The notes: generated by a model from the sequence alone, not told the origin. Shown: positions 1 through 8,996, counted from the first letter of the stretch. The stretch: 23,402 bases of DNA from Eubacterium sp. (GCA_024687845.1 JAILEL010000456.1:1-23402); one strand, 5' to 3'. Program-made: numbers and translations.

Positions 1-26
1 TATAAAATTTATTGGAGGTAACAAAC

Positions 27-224
27 ATGAATAATTATGAAAATGAAATCGACCAAATACTATCTGTAGCAGAAGCAGCAAAACTACTTAAGACTGGAAA
101 AACTAGAATTTACAAACTTTTAGAATCAGGAGAACTTAAGGGAATACGTTTATGCGAACACGGAACCTGGCGCATTCCCAAAGCATGTATCACTGAAATG
201 ATAAAAAATAAAATCCACAATTAA
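27..224 (+). CDS. Small helix-turn-helix (excisionase/MerR-like) DNA-binding protein
   Basis: This 65-residue protein is almost entirely one winged-helix or HTH domain of the excisionase type. The segment LSVAEAAKLLKTGKTRIYKLLESGEL is broken here as LSVAEAAKLLKTG and KTRIYKLLESGEL; it reads as helix-turn-helix, followed by a short wing containing TWRIP, as in proteins that recognise DNA with a single MerR-like fold. I chose the ATG at 27 because GGAGGT lies at 14-19, eight bases upstream. An in-frame TTG at 12 overlaps that ribosome site and is unlikely to be the start. No integrase or attachment site is visible next to it, so a phage excisionase role is not supported. Such stand-alone proteins are common in Lachnospiraceae and their targets are mostly unknown. 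Confidence 0.8.
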   Translation: MNNYENEIDQILSVAEAAKLLKTGKTRIYKLLESGELKGIRLCEHGTWRIPKACITEMIKNKIHN

Positions 225-230
225 TTTACA

Positions 231-263
231 AAAGGTTCCTGAAGAAACTCCTCAGGAACCTTT
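231..263. terminator. Hairpin after the HTH gene, probable terminator
   Basis: AAAGGTTCCTGA (231-242) pairs perfectly with TCAGGAACCTTT (252-263) around a 9-base loop. It starts seven bases after the stop codon of the HTH gene. The T run after the stem is short on either strand, so termination is inferred from position and stem strength. Confidence 0.6.
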
Positions 264-412
264 CGTATGACAACGCGTATGCTAACACAATCATAATTTT
301 GTGGTAATTTTGGATATTAACAAGAATAATCTTGCTGATTAGTCTTTTATAATATAATAGAAATATCAGGCTAGAAATAAAACAATAACCCCCTGCAAAC
401 CCACTAATTTAG

Positions 413-447
413 CCAAAAAATAACCTCGATAGCTTTCACTATCGAGG
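413..447 (-). terminator. Rho-independent terminator of tRNA-Gln
   Basis: CCTCGATAG (424-432) pairs with CTATCGAGG (439-447) around a 6-base loop. On the minus strand the stem is followed by TTATTTTTT, a usable U-tract, 13 bases beyond the end of the tRNA. Confidence 0.85.
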
Positions 448-459
448 ATTTTCTCTGAG

Positions 460-531
460 CTGGGGTACAAGGATTCGAACCTTGAAATGACGGAGTCAGA
501 GTCCGTTGCCTTACCATTTGGCGATACCCCA
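460..531 (-). tRNA. tRNA-Gln (anticodon CTG)
   Basis: The minus strand folds into a complete 72-nt cloverleaf. The acceptor arm TGGGGTA pairs with TACCCCA and starts with the U1-A72 pair typical of glutamine tRNAs. The D-arm, an anticodon stem ACGGA/TCCGT with loop CTCTGAC, and the T-arm core GGTTCGAATCC follow. The loop gives anticodon CTG, which reads CAG. The discriminator base is G and no CCA is encoded. A promoter lies just upstream and a terminator just downstream, so it looks like a single-gene transcription unit. Confidence 0.95.
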
Positions 532-563
532 ATATTTATGCCTGCTTTTACAGCGCAAATCGT

Positions 564-592
564 ATTATATACGACTGTGCTGTAAAATGCAA
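564..592 (-). promoter_or_regulatory. Sigma-A type promoter of tRNA-Gln
   Basis: On the minus strand TTGCAT (587-592) is followed after exactly 17 bases by a perfect TATAAT (564-569), about 33 bases before the tRNA. The -10 box sits within a larger dyad: TTTACAGC (548-555) pairs with GCTGTAAA (579-586), with CGTA/TACG inside it. Confidence 0.8.
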
Positions 593-627
593 GAACTTTT
601 TTTATTTTTTCCCGTTTTTTTACGATT

Positions 628-659
628 GCTACTATTCACGATTAACTCAGAATAGTAAC
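628..659. repeat. Short derivative of the GTTACTATTC intergenic repeat
   Basis: GCTACTATTCACGATTAACTCA matches the left end of the family, and is fused directly to GAATAGTAAC, the last ten bases of the right end. The two arms TACTATT/AATAGTA can pair. It looks like an internally deleted copy of the element at 16108-16342, and it ends exactly at the stop codon of the kinase gene. Confidence 0.65.
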
Positions 660-2591
660 CTATGGTTCCATCTCGTAGGTTACGACATGCTTATTTCCTT
701 CGCTGTCATATTCCTCAAGGTACAATTTGAATGGACCTTTGTTTGCAAAGGATATTGTAGTTTTTGCTTTGCAGACTTCTCCTTCTTGTATCTCCTTTGG
801 ATATTCATGCTCATCCTCCAGATAGTAATTTGTTCCACCTTCGCCTTTACAGTCTTCGGTGTACCAGTCAATTACAATATACAGTCCATCCATTATTCCA
901 TTTTGATCTACATAACCGAGGTTTTTATAAGTATATTCAACAACATAAACTGCTTCGTCGTATGCTTTCGGATTGTCTTCTGGGTCTCTCTTATCTGTTT
1001 CTTTAACTGAATCAATAGTAACTTCCCAGTTATTATCTACCACCCATGTATCACCAACTTTATATGTGGCTTCGCTATCTTCTTTCATATAGCCATTCAT
1101 TGTTCGACTCAATTCTGCAAGTTCTTCTGAAGCCTTTATCGGATCTTCTGTTGTAGATTCTTCATCACCAGTAGTAGTTGCCTCTGTATCTTCCTCAGAT
1201 GATGCCACCTCTGTTGTTTGCTCTTCGCTGGCTTGTTCCGTAGTAGCTTCTGTAGTTTCACTGGCTACTTCTGTAGTTGATTCAGTTACTGCCTCTGTTG
1301 TCGGTGTTTTTCGATCAGATATTACTTTATCTAAAATAAGTGTCAGGCCCCCACCGAAAATAACAAGTGCAACAGCCGCTACAATTATTATCACTTTGCT
1401 ACTAATCTGTTTATTTCCCTGACCGGCAGCATTTCCAGCACCATTACCCGAATTATTACCCTGAGAGCCCATATTCTGAGAGACGCTATTTTGAATACCG
1501 CCTCCTGACATAGTATTATACTGCATGGCTGGCTGATAAGTAACATTATTTACAGCTTGTGCATTTCCCATATATGCATTGTTTCCAGCAATCGGCATAT
1601 TTCCTGCCGGTATATTACCCTTCAAGGCTTCTTTGAAGGTCTCTGCATCCTGGAAACGATTCTCAGGCTTTATCTGTAACGCTGTCATAAGGGCATTACA
1701 GAAATAGTCCGGCAATGAAGGATTAATCCTTCTTGGATTAACCAGATCATCTCTCATTGTACGATTAACCGCTTCAGGTGGAAGTTTTCCTGTAGACAGG
1801 ATATATAATGTTGCAGCAAGCGCATAGATATCTGTCCATGGACCAATAACTCCATCCTTTGAATACTGCTCAACTGGAGCGTATCCATGCTTCAGAATAA
1901 CTGTCGCTGATTTATCCTTATCATTCATCTGGCTCTGTTTTACAGCACCAAAATCAATAAGCTTAAATGTACCATCTTTACATAGGAAAATATTATCTGT
2001 ACTGATATCTCTATGTATCAGACCTATTCCATGTACATCTGTAAGTACATCACATATGCTATCGGCAAGACTAATCAGCACATCGAACTCAAGAGGCTTT
2101 CTGTTTGCATTTATATACTGCTTCATATTACATCCATCAAGATATTCCATGATAATGTAAGCAGTTCCATTTGCCTCAAAAAAGTCATATATTGCTACAG
2201 TTCCAGGATTTGAGTTGAACTTAACAAGACTTCTCGCTTCTTTGAGAAATCTATCCTTACCATGTTCAAATGAAGTCGATTCCGCAGTAGAAAAAACCAC
2301 AACTGACTGATCATCTTTTCTGCTTGCAGAACCCCTTGGAAAATATTCCTTAATAGCTACCATATTTTCCAAAGTATTATCCCAGGCACGATATGTGATT
2401 CCAAAACCACCATCTCCAATAACAGTACCAATAATATATCTGCCATTGAGAGTAAAGCCTGGATTTAAGAAATTTTCTTTTTTTGCAGGTGTATTCTCCA
2501 CATATCCACAATTAGGGCAAATACAATTCTGATTCTCACACCCAGCCGGAACCTGAAAAATATACATGCAATTTAAACATCTTCTATTCAT
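660..2591 (-). CDS. Membrane-anchored Ser/Thr protein kinase with zinc ribbon
   Basis: A 643-residue Hanks-type kinase of the PknB/PKN2 group. A zinc ribbon opens the protein (C5, C8, then C25 and C28 in CPNC). The kinase domain covers about 50-325: glycine loop IGDGGFGITY at 58-67, ATP-binding K81 in VAIKEY, catalytic HRD at 193-195 with N200, and DFG at 213-215. All key catalytic residues are present; the catalytic loop reads HRDISTDN rather than HRDLKPEN. An Asn/Gly/Gln-rich linker leads to one membrane segment at about 400-420, then a Thr/Glu-rich stalk and an exported C-terminal domain (about 515-643) that resembles DUF4352/DUF5067-type beta domains. Extracellular sensing coupled to cytoplasmic phosphorylation is likely; the substrate and ligand are unknown. 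The AGGGG site upstream of the ATG is modest. Confidence 0.9.
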   Translation of the reverse strand: MNRRCLNCMYIFQVPAGCENQNCICPNCGYVENTPAKKENFLNPGFTLNGRYIIGTVIGDGGFGITYRAWDNTLENMVAIKEYFPRGSASRKDDQSVVVFSTAESTSFEHGKDRFLKEARSLVKFNSNPGTVAIYDFFEANGTAYIIMEYLDGCNMKQYINANRKPLEFDVLISLADSICDVLTDVHGIGLIHRDISTDNIFLCKDGTFKLIDFGAVKQSQMNDKDKSATVILKHGYAPVEQYSKDGVIGPWTDIYALAATLYILSTGKLPPEAVNRTMRDDLVNPRRINPSLPDYFCNALMTALQIKPENRFQDAETFKEALKGNIPAGNMPIAGNNAYMGNAQAVNNVTYQPAMQYNTMSGGGIQNSVSQNMGSQGNNSGNGAGNAAGQGNKQISSKVIIIVAAVALVIFGGGLTLILDKVISDRKTPTTEAVTESTTEVASETTEATTEQASEEQTTEVASSEEDTEATTTGDEESTTEDPIKASEELAELSRTMNGYMKEDSEATYKVGDTWVVDNNWEVTIDSVKETDKRDPEDNPKAYDEAVYVVEYTYKNLGYVDQNGIMDGLYIVIDWYTEDCKGEGGTNYYLEDEHEYPKEIQEGEVCKAKTTISFANKGPFKLYLEEYDSEGNKHVVTYEMEP

Positions 2592-2646
2592 GATCTATTA
2601 TCCCCTGGAGGACTAATAATCTCAGTTCCCCAACATATCCTTTTAA

Positions 2647-3144
2647 TTACATAACCTCTATCTGGCACATTTTCATTGTAGTAAGCGCAGCCTCATGACT
2701 CTCAGGTGTAACACCTGCACAGCATTTACTATCAACACTTACCTTGATATCTGGGAAGAGAGCCTTGATAATAAGCGCATTAGATACTACACAGATATCT
2801 GTGCAAAGTCCAACAAGCTCAACTTCTTCAAAATCATACTCCCCCCATCCGGTAAAACCAAATGAAGGCTTGTTTATTATAGCACAACCATCGGTTGGAA
2901 GACCATCTCTAATTTTCCAACCTTCTGTGCCTTCAATACAATGAACTACTGGAAGATGTTTCCCCTCATTTGTCTCAAGATAATTATCATGATGAGTATC
3001 TCTAGTGAAAATAACCTGCTCACCAGCTTCAAGATAAGTCTCTATTTTCTTTTTAACATTATCAACAATCAGTGGAGCCTCGGCGGTACCAAGACTTCCA
3101 TCGATAAAATCATTCTGCATATCAATTACAAGCAATGTTTTCAT
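2647..3144 (-). CDS. Nicotinamidase-like cysteine hydrolase (isochorismatase fold)
   Basis: The 165-residue protein has the nicotinamidase/isochorismatase fold signature: D8 in VIDMQNDF, K92 in NKPSFGFT and C118 in GLCTDICV form the Asp-Lys-Cys triad. D49, H51 and H68 match the metal-binding positions of nicotinamidases. The likely reaction is nicotinamide to nicotinate plus ammonia, in the cytoplasm, feeding NAD salvage; a different amide substrate remains possible because the family is broad. The length is slightly short but ordinary for clostridial versions. I chose ATG at 3144 over a GTG at 3150 because AGGAGG lies eight bases before the ATG and only two before the GTG. The kinase gene follows after 55 bases with no terminator, so the two may be cotranscribed. 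Confidence 0.85.
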   Translation of the reverse strand: MKTLLVIDMQNDFIDGSLGTAEAPLIVDNVKKKIETYLEAGEQVIFTRDTHHDNYLETNEGKHLPVVHCIEGTEGWKIRDGLPTDGCAIINKPSFGFTGWGEYDFEEVELVGLCTDICVVSNALIIKALFPDIKVSVDSKCCAGVTPESHEAALTTMKMCQIEVM

Positions 3145-3397
3145 TTCCACTTCCTCCTGTATTTCATTCTTCCTTCACATCATATGGCTCAGCGATAAGT
3201 AGACTCATCTAATTACCTACTAATAGCATATCCCCGTTTTACTCGGAGCAACTATTTGACATACGTCTAATCGTTACCATTGTCACACATTTTCTGTTCC
3301 TTCATTTTAGGGGGCACACAGTTCTTACTATTCGCAATAGATTGTTATTCAAGTTTATCTCCAAATAAATTCTTGATTCCATGACAAATCTCCATTC
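3145..3397. other. Intergenic stretch without a recognised gene
   Basis: This lies between the feoB stop and the hydrolase start. I see no coding signal. Around 3321-3350 there is TTACTATTCGCAATAG, a degenerate match to the GTTACTATTC repeat family, too weak to call as a copy. No clear terminator for feoB was found. Confidence 0.5.
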
Positions 3398-5839
3398 TTA
3401 AAAAAGATTCATCAATGAATATATAACAAATGCACTCACCCAGGCTACTGTACACTGAAATACTACCATGAGTACAGCCCATTTTACGCCAAGCTCTCTT
3501 TTTACTGAAGCGATTGCTGCTACACAAGGGGTATACAGTAGGCAGAATGTAAGGATCGATATTGCAGCTGCCGGAGTTATTACCTCAAGCATAGCTGAAG
3601 TACTTCCGAAAAGAACGCTGAGGGTTGAAACTACACTTTCCTTAGCCATAAAGCCAGAGATAAGCGCGGTCGTAACACGCCAGTCTCCAAATCCAAGCGG
3701 CTTAAAGATCGGAGCTATAAAACCTGCAATATTAGCAAGCATACTTTCATGAGCATTTTCAGCTAGACCAAGATGGAGGTTAAAGGTCTGTAAGAACCAT
3801 ATTGCTATAGTTGCTACAAAAATTATTGTGAATGCTCTGACCAGGAAATCCTTTGCCTTTTCCCATAGAAGAAGAGCTACATTTTTAGCCCCCGGCATTC
3901 GGTAATTCGGAAGTTCCATAACAAATGGTACCGCTTCACCCTTAAATGAGAACTTCTTTGAAACTAGTGCAGATATGATTCCAACAATTATTCCCAGAAG
4001 GTAGAGAAGAACTACCACAAGTGCTCCTTTGCCTGGGAAAAACGCTGCTACAAAGAATCCATATATAGGATACTTCGCCGTACAGCTCATAAATGGAATC
4101 AGCATGATTGTCATCTTTCTGTCTCTTTCAGATGGAAGTGTTCTGCTCGCCATAACACCAGGAACCGAACATCCAAAGCCCACCAGAAGAGGAACTATAC
4201 TTCTTCCTGAAAGCCCCAGCCTTCTGAGTGGCCGATCCATTACGAATGCCACTCTAGCCATATATCCTGTATCCTCGAGAAGTGACAGGAAAAAGAATAA
4301 AAGTATAATTATTGGAAGAAAACTGAGTACACTTCCAACTCCGTTGAATATACCATCTATGATCAGGGAATGTATAACCTCATTTACATTCCAGTTTGTA
4401 AGCGCTACATCAAGCTTATCGGTAATAAACCCTATAAAGCTTTCCAGAAGCTCCTGAAGCCATGCACCAAAAACGTTAAATGTGAGAAATGAGATAAGTC
4501 CCATTATAATTATAAACATAGGGACTGCAGTATATTTACCGGTAAGAAGTCTGTCAATCCTCTCACTTCTCTCACGTTCCTTACTCTGTCGTGGTTTGAC
4601 AACAGTTTCATTTACCAGCTTCTGTATAAAGGAGAATCTCATATCTGCCATAGCAGCAGCTCTGTCGAGTCCTCTCTCTTCTTCCATCTGAAGAATAATA
4701 TGCTCGATCATTTCCTTTTCATTCTGAGAAAGCTCCAACGCATCGATGACTCGCTTATCCCCTTCAATAACCTTATTTGCTGCAAATCTTATCGGAATCT
4801 CAGCCCTTTTGGCATGATCCTCTATCAGATGCATGATGCCGTGAATACATCTGTGAACCGCTCCACCATGATCGGACTCATCACAGAAATCCTTCTTTCC
4901 GGGACTTTCCTGATATTTTGCTACATGGATGGCATGACTCACAAGCTCATCAACACCCTCATTTTTGGCCGCAGAAATCGGCACAACTGGAATACCAAGA
5001 AGTGCCTCCATATCATTTATTCTGACCGATCCACCATTTCCACGAACTTCATCCATCATATTTAGAGCAAGCACCATAGGAATATCAAGCTCAATCAGCT
5101 GCATCGTAAGATAAAGGTTTCTCTCTATATTCGTAGCATCAACAATATTTATAATTCCCTTTGGTTTCTCGCCGATTATATACTGCCTCGAAACAATCTC
5201 CTCGTCAGTATAGGGTGACAGTGAATAAATTCCAGGAAGATCCACCACCTCAGTAAGTGGCATGTTTTTTATCTCGCCACTTTTTCTATCGACAGTAACT
5301 CCCGGAAAATTACCAACATGCTGGTTTGAACCTGTAAGCTGATTAAAAAGAGTCGTCTTTCCACTGTTCTGATTACCTGCAAGGGCAAATGTAATCACGG
5401 TTCCTTCAGGAAGCGGCTTCTCAGTCGCCTTCTCATGATAGATTCCACCCTCACCATAACCGGGATGCTGACGATATCTGTTTCTCTTCTTCTCAGCAGC
5501 ATTTCCATCCGAATCAACATGCTTTTTTTCACTATTTATTGTATCTGAGCTACTTTGGGAAATATTTCCTTTATCTCTTCTTTTTTTCGTAGAACTATCA
5601 TCGCCATCAGCTGACCTGATAGCTTCTGTCTCAATCCGCTTCGCATCCGCGAGTCTGAGCGTCAGCTCATATCCATGTATCCTTAGCTCCATCGGGTCTC
5701 CCATCGGAGCATATTTAATAAGTGTAACCTCTGCACCGGGAATCACTCCCATGTCCAGAAAATGTTGTCTATTAGCGCCTTCACCGCCTACTTCTTTAAT
5801 AATGGCAGACTCTCCAACGCCTAATTCACTAAGTGTCAT
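3398..5839 (-). CDS. feoB: FeoA-FeoB fusion, ferrous iron transporter
   Basis: An 813-residue protein that moves Fe2+ across the cytoplasmic membrane. Residues 1-75 form an SH3-like FeoA domain (from MTLSELGVGE; contains HFLDMGVIPG). A charged, Ser/Lys-rich linker covers about 76-145. The FeoB G domain follows, with G1 GNQNSGKT at 155-162, G2 threonine in the VTVD segment, G3 DLPG at 200-203 and G4 NMMD at 260-263. After a helical region, the membrane part with two Gate repeats runs from about 430 to the end, including GFGCSVPGVMA. FeoA is normally a separate 75-85 residue protein; here it is fused. No FeoC is seen. The ribosome site is weak (GGAAGG sits about 15 bases before the ATG), so the start is supported mainly by the FeoA alignment. 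I could not identify a convincing Fur box. Confidence 0.95.
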   Translation of the reverse strand: MTLSELGVGESAIIKEVGGEGANRQHFLDMGVIPGAEVTLIKYAPMGDPMELRIHGYELTLRLADAKRIETEAIRSADGDDSSTKKRRDKGNISQSSSDTINSEKKHVDSDGNAAEKKRNRYRQHPGYGEGGIYHEKATEKPLPEGTVITFALAGNQNSGKTTLFNQLTGSNQHVGNFPGVTVDRKSGEIKNMPLTEVVDLPGIYSLSPYTDEEIVSRQYIIGEKPKGIINIVDATNIERNLYLTMQLIELDIPMVLALNMMDEVRGNGGSVRINDMEALLGIPVVPISAAKNEGVDELVSHAIHVAKYQESPGKKDFCDESDHGGAVHRCIHGIMHLIEDHAKRAEIPIRFAANKVIEGDKRVIDALELSQNEKEMIEHIILQMEEERGLDRAAAMADMRFSFIQKLVNETVVKPRQSKERERSERIDRLLTGKYTAVPMFIIIMGLISFLTFNVFGAWLQELLESFIGFITDKLDVALTNWNVNEVIHSLIIDGIFNGVGSVLSFLPIIILLFFFLSLLEDTGYMARVAFVMDRPLRRLGLSGRSIVPLLVGFGCSVPGVMASRTLPSERDRKMTIMLIPFMSCTAKYPIYGFFVAAFFPGKGALVVVLLYLLGIIVGIISALVSKKFSFKGEAVPFVMELPNYRMPGAKNVALLLWEKAKDFLVRAFTIIFVATIAIWFLQTFNLHLGLAENAHESMLANIAGFIAPIFKPLGFGDWRVTTALISGFMAKESVVSTLSVLFGSTSAMLEVITPAAAISILTFCLLYTPCVAAIASVKRELGVKWAVLMVVFQCTVAWVSAFVIYSLMNLF

Positions 5840-5895
5840 TTACTACTATTATATCCTTCCACGTATATTTATCGTAAAGTCTTGCTTTTAATGCT

Positions 5896-5920
5896 TTTTG
5901 AGTTAACCGTAAATAGTAAC
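5896..5920 (+). repeat. Right-end fragment of the GTTACTATTC repeat
   Basis: TTTGAGTTAACCGTAAATAGTAAC matches the last bases of the full elements at 16342 and 21827 with a single change (GTGAATAG to GTAAATAG). It fills most of the 82-base gap between the EAL gene stop and feoB. Confidence 0.7.
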
Positions 5921-5921
5921 A

Positions 5922-8900
5922 TTAATTATTTATTTCTCCCAAATCCCTTCGAACCTGAGAATCTATATTACTGATTCCTATTATTATCTGCTGACCATCA
6001 TCTTCCTCAATCATAGCTGCTTTAAGACTTACATAAGTAGGCTTTTGTTCAATCATAAGACGATAATTCAGAATATAAACTCCATTCTTTTGTATTTCCT
6101 GAAGAACCTTTTCTTTTGTAAATCTTCTTATCAAAAGTTTACGGTCATCTTCATATATAAGTCTTGATATTTCCTCTGCAGACCTTTTAAAGAAAGCGTC
6201 ACCAGACTTAGCAAGCCCCATATTTTCGTAGCCACCAGTTGCCCCATATTCCACATATTTTTCAGTAACAGGATCTACTGTATATATACAAATGTAGTCT
6301 CTTGACAGAGCCATCATTTTCGAATATGTAATCCTTTCTTGCCTCATTTTCTCAAGAGCTTCCTGCTGTCTCATCTGAGTATCCACATTGCTCACGCCTA
6401 TGATAATATGGTTCTTATCCTTACTCATTCTAAGAGCCTTCAAATTAACATACGTAGGTTTTTCATTTACAAGAAGACGGTAAGTGATAGTAAAGGAGCC
6501 TTGTTTATCAATCGATGAAAGCACATTCTCCCTATTAAATGCATTTGTAAATCTCTCCAAATCATCCTTATAAATGAACGTCTTTGCATCCTCATGGCTG
6601 GAATTAAAGAAATCCGTTCCATGCCTCTCAACAGCAATATCTTCATCCGATGAATTTGGACTATATTCTATAAAATCCTCTGTTTCTATATTAATATAAT
6701 AAATGAAATTATAATCTGCTGACAGACTATTTGCTATATCTGCATAAGTCAGCCCTTGATTCTGCTTTTTCACTACACCAAGAACAGCAACGACATTCGC
6801 CGCAATACCATTTACCGGATTAACAGCTATCCTTCTGATAAGAAAATGTATCGAGGTACCATCATCTTTTCGCTCTTCTACAAATTCCTTTCCACCATAT
6901 TTCGAACACTTTTTCAATTTATCAAAAAAGGTTTTTTCTCTATTTACAACCATTTTGTCATACTTAATAAATCTGCCTAGTACAGCTTTCCCAAACATCA
7001 TATTGAGAAATTCCCTGTATGACTTATTACATCTGTTTACCCGTATTCCTTCGTCATTAACTTCAATAACTGCCATAGGGAGTGTATTAAAATATTGATT
7101 AATATCCCCGGAAACACTTTCCTTGCTGAAATTATCTTCTTCAGAAGCTACTGAAGCCATATCATAGAGATTTATCTTCCCAATAGAAGCGTAATAATCT
7201 GTTTCTTCCGGATTTTCAAAGCCTATCTGAATTCCTTTCTCATACCTTGATAGAATTTCTGAAAATGAATTCGGTTTGCTATAATAGTAACCTTGAAGTC
7301 TGGTACAGCCAATCTCACGAAGGAAATCAACCTGCTCCTTCGTTTCAACACCCTCAGTTACAGTTTCTATATCAAGACCTATAGCCATTTTCATAAGTTC
7401 CGTAAGTATAACCTTGCTCTTATTTCCGTTATCAAACTGCCTCATAAAGCTCATATCAAACTTTATAACATCGAAATGAATACTCTGTAAAACATCAAGA
7501 GAAGAGTATCCACTTCCGAAGTCATCCATCCAGACTGAAAATCCAAGACTATGGAGTTTCTCAACCTGGTCTTTAATAAAATCAAAATCACTTCCAACAA
7601 CACTTTCTGTTATTTCTATAGTAATAAGTTTTCTGCTGATTCCTGCAGCATCTACTCTTTTACATATTTCATCAACGATATCACAAGCATCAAAATCCGT
7701 TCTTGAAAGGTTAATTGATGTCGGAATAACATAAAAACCTTTCTTTTCCTGTTCTTTCATTTTATGTAATACCTGATCCACCATATGAAGATCTACTTTA
7801 TATATGAGTCCCTCATCCTCAAGAATCGGAATAAACTCTGCCGGTGACAGCATACCCTTTTCCGGATCTATCCATCTTGCAAGAGCTTCTTCGTCGCTGA
7901 CTTTCCCATTTGAAGAACGAACAATAGGCTGATAATATGCTTGAATCCAGTTTTCCCTGATAGCCTTATCAAGATTGTCCAATATATATTGTCTTCTTGT
8001 TTCCAAAGCAAGCATGGACTTGTCGAATCTTACAAACTTGGATTCATTAGAGTTCTTAAGAGTATTACATGCATATCTTGCCCTGTCACATGCAACACTT
8101 GTCTCAACTATCCCGATAGTATCTGGATAGATTCCCACTCTGACCGATATTCTAAGTCTATCTAATTCCTTGAAAAGATCGTTCAGATTTTTTTCTAGCT
8201 TATCTGACTGGGCAATAAATGCAAAATTATCCTGATCTATCCGGCAAGCTCTGTTGTTTCCAAAATACTTGATCAGAAGGGCAGAAAAATACCGGATAAG
8301 TTTATCTCCTTCTTTGAAACCATATTTTTTATTAAAATATTTTAAACCATTAAAATTGGCGAAACACATAGAACAGTGTATTCCTTTTTCATGAAAATTA
8401 ATACTTGCAGCCTTGGCAAGCTCAAAGAAATAAGTCATGTTAGGAATACCTGTAAGAAAGTCATAATTATACTTACGCTGAAGAGAAGCTTCAGACAGGG
8501 CGATACTATAATCATGAGTCAGAGCATTATCAGAAACCAATTCTTTTCCAATAAAATTACCCTCATTCACATACCAAACAATAGCAAGGCGCACTCCCAC
8601 CTCAGGATAAATGTGCTTTCCAAAGGCATGGATTACCTTGTATTCACCATTTATCATAGTACGGTAGATGACATTGTACGGCTCATCATCTTTTGCAAAA
8701 CGAATAGCTGCATCAGATATACGTGCTACATCATCTGGATGTGTGTCTCTATACATATCATTATCCATCAGATTATAAGCATCCGTTCTGTCACTCCACC
8801 CAAAAAGATCCATCATCCCCTGAGAAAGGACAATAGTTACAACCTGCTTATCTATAAACTGATAGATAGCAAAAGGAACCGCACTTTGTTCCATCATATT

Positions 8901-8933
8901 ATGTTCAATTTCGTTATATTTATATTTTTCCAT
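5922..8933 (-). CDS. PAS / degenerate GGDEF / EAL protein, likely c-di-GMP phosphodiesterase
   Basis: A 1003-residue cytoplasmic signalling protein. Order: N-terminal PAS-like domain (about 15-125), GGDEF-fold domain (about 150-310), EAL domain (about 315-560), then three PAS-like regions. The GGDEF motif reads DQDNF at 233-237, so cyclase activity is very unlikely. The EAL domain keeps EALARW at 349, the Asn of INLSR, the Glu of ITEIT-type helix (EITES), DDFGSGYSS, the Lys of VIKFD and the Glu of TEGVE, all expected for an active c-di-GMP hydrolase. The last two PAS-like units are near-duplicates (IDKQGSFTITYRLLVNEKP versus IQKNGVYILNYRLMIEQKP). Start: ATG at 8933 with GGGGTG just upstream is preferred to the TTG at 8945, which overlaps that site. 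A promoter is visible at 8966-8994. It is divergent from the serpin. Confidence 0.9.
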   Translation of the reverse strand: MEKYKYNEIEHNMMEQSAVPFAIYQFIDKQVVTIVLSQGMMDLFGWSDRTDAYNLMDNDMYRDTHPDDVARISDAAIRFAKDDEPYNVIYRTMINGEYKVIHAFGKHIYPEVGVRLAIVWYVNEGNFIGKELVSDNALTHDYSIALSEASLQRKYNYDFLTGIPNMTYFFELAKAASINFHEKGIHCSMCFANFNGLKYFNKKYGFKEGDKLIRYFSALLIKYFGNNRACRIDQDNFAFIAQSDKLEKNLNDLFKELDRLRISVRVGIYPDTIGIVETSVACDRARYACNTLKNSNESKFVRFDKSMLALETRRQYILDNLDKAIRENWIQAYYQPIVRSSNGKVSDEEALARWIDPEKGMLSPAEFIPILEDEGLIYKVDLHMVDQVLHKMKEQEKKGFYVIPTSINLSRTDFDACDIVDEICKRVDAAGISRKLITIEITESVVGSDFDFIKDQVEKLHSLGFSVWMDDFGSGYSSLDVLQSIHFDVIKFDMSFMRQFDNGNKSKVILTELMKMAIGLDIETVTEGVETKEQVDFLREIGCTRLQGYYYSKPNSFSEILSRYEKGIQIGFENPEETDYYASIGKINLYDMASVASEEDNFSKESVSGDINQYFNTLPMAVIEVNDEGIRVNRCNKSYREFLNMMFGKAVLGRFIKYDKMVVNREKTFFDKLKKCSKYGGKEFVEERKDDGTSIHFLIRRIAVNPVNGIAANVVAVLGVVKKQNQGLTYADIANSLSADYNFIYYINIETEDFIEYSPNSSDEDIAVERHGTDFFNSSHEDAKTFIYKDDLERFTNAFNRENVLSSIDKQGSFTITYRLLVNEKPTYVNLKALRMSKDKNHIIIGVSNVDTQMRQQEALEKMRQERITYSKMMALSRDYICIYTVDPVTEKYVEYGATGGYENMGLAKSGDAFFKRSAEEISRLIYEDDRKLLIRRFTKEKVLQEIQKNGVYILNYRLMIEQKPTYVSLKAAMIEEDDGQQIIIGISNIDSQVRRDLGEINN

Positions 8934-8965
8934 ATAACACCCCAAAAATATAATATCGCTAATAT

Positions 8966-8994
8966 ATTCTACTATAAAAGGACACTTTACTCAA
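8966..8994 (-). promoter_or_regulatory. Promoter of the EAL gene
   Basis: TTGAGT (8989-8994) and TAGAAT (8966-8971) on the minus strand are exactly 17 bases apart and about 33 bases from the ATG at 8933. Only two bases separate its -35 box from that of the divergent serpin promoter. Confidence 0.65.
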
Positions 8995-8996
8995 GG

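Noticed and set aside
12..26. TTG start giving a 70-residue HTH protein
   Set aside because: The TTG overlaps the GGAGGT ribosome site that fits the ATG at 27.
27..531. Integrated mobile element bounded by the HTH gene and tRNA-Gln
   Set aside because: No integrase, no direct repeat of the tRNA 3' end and no cargo are present.
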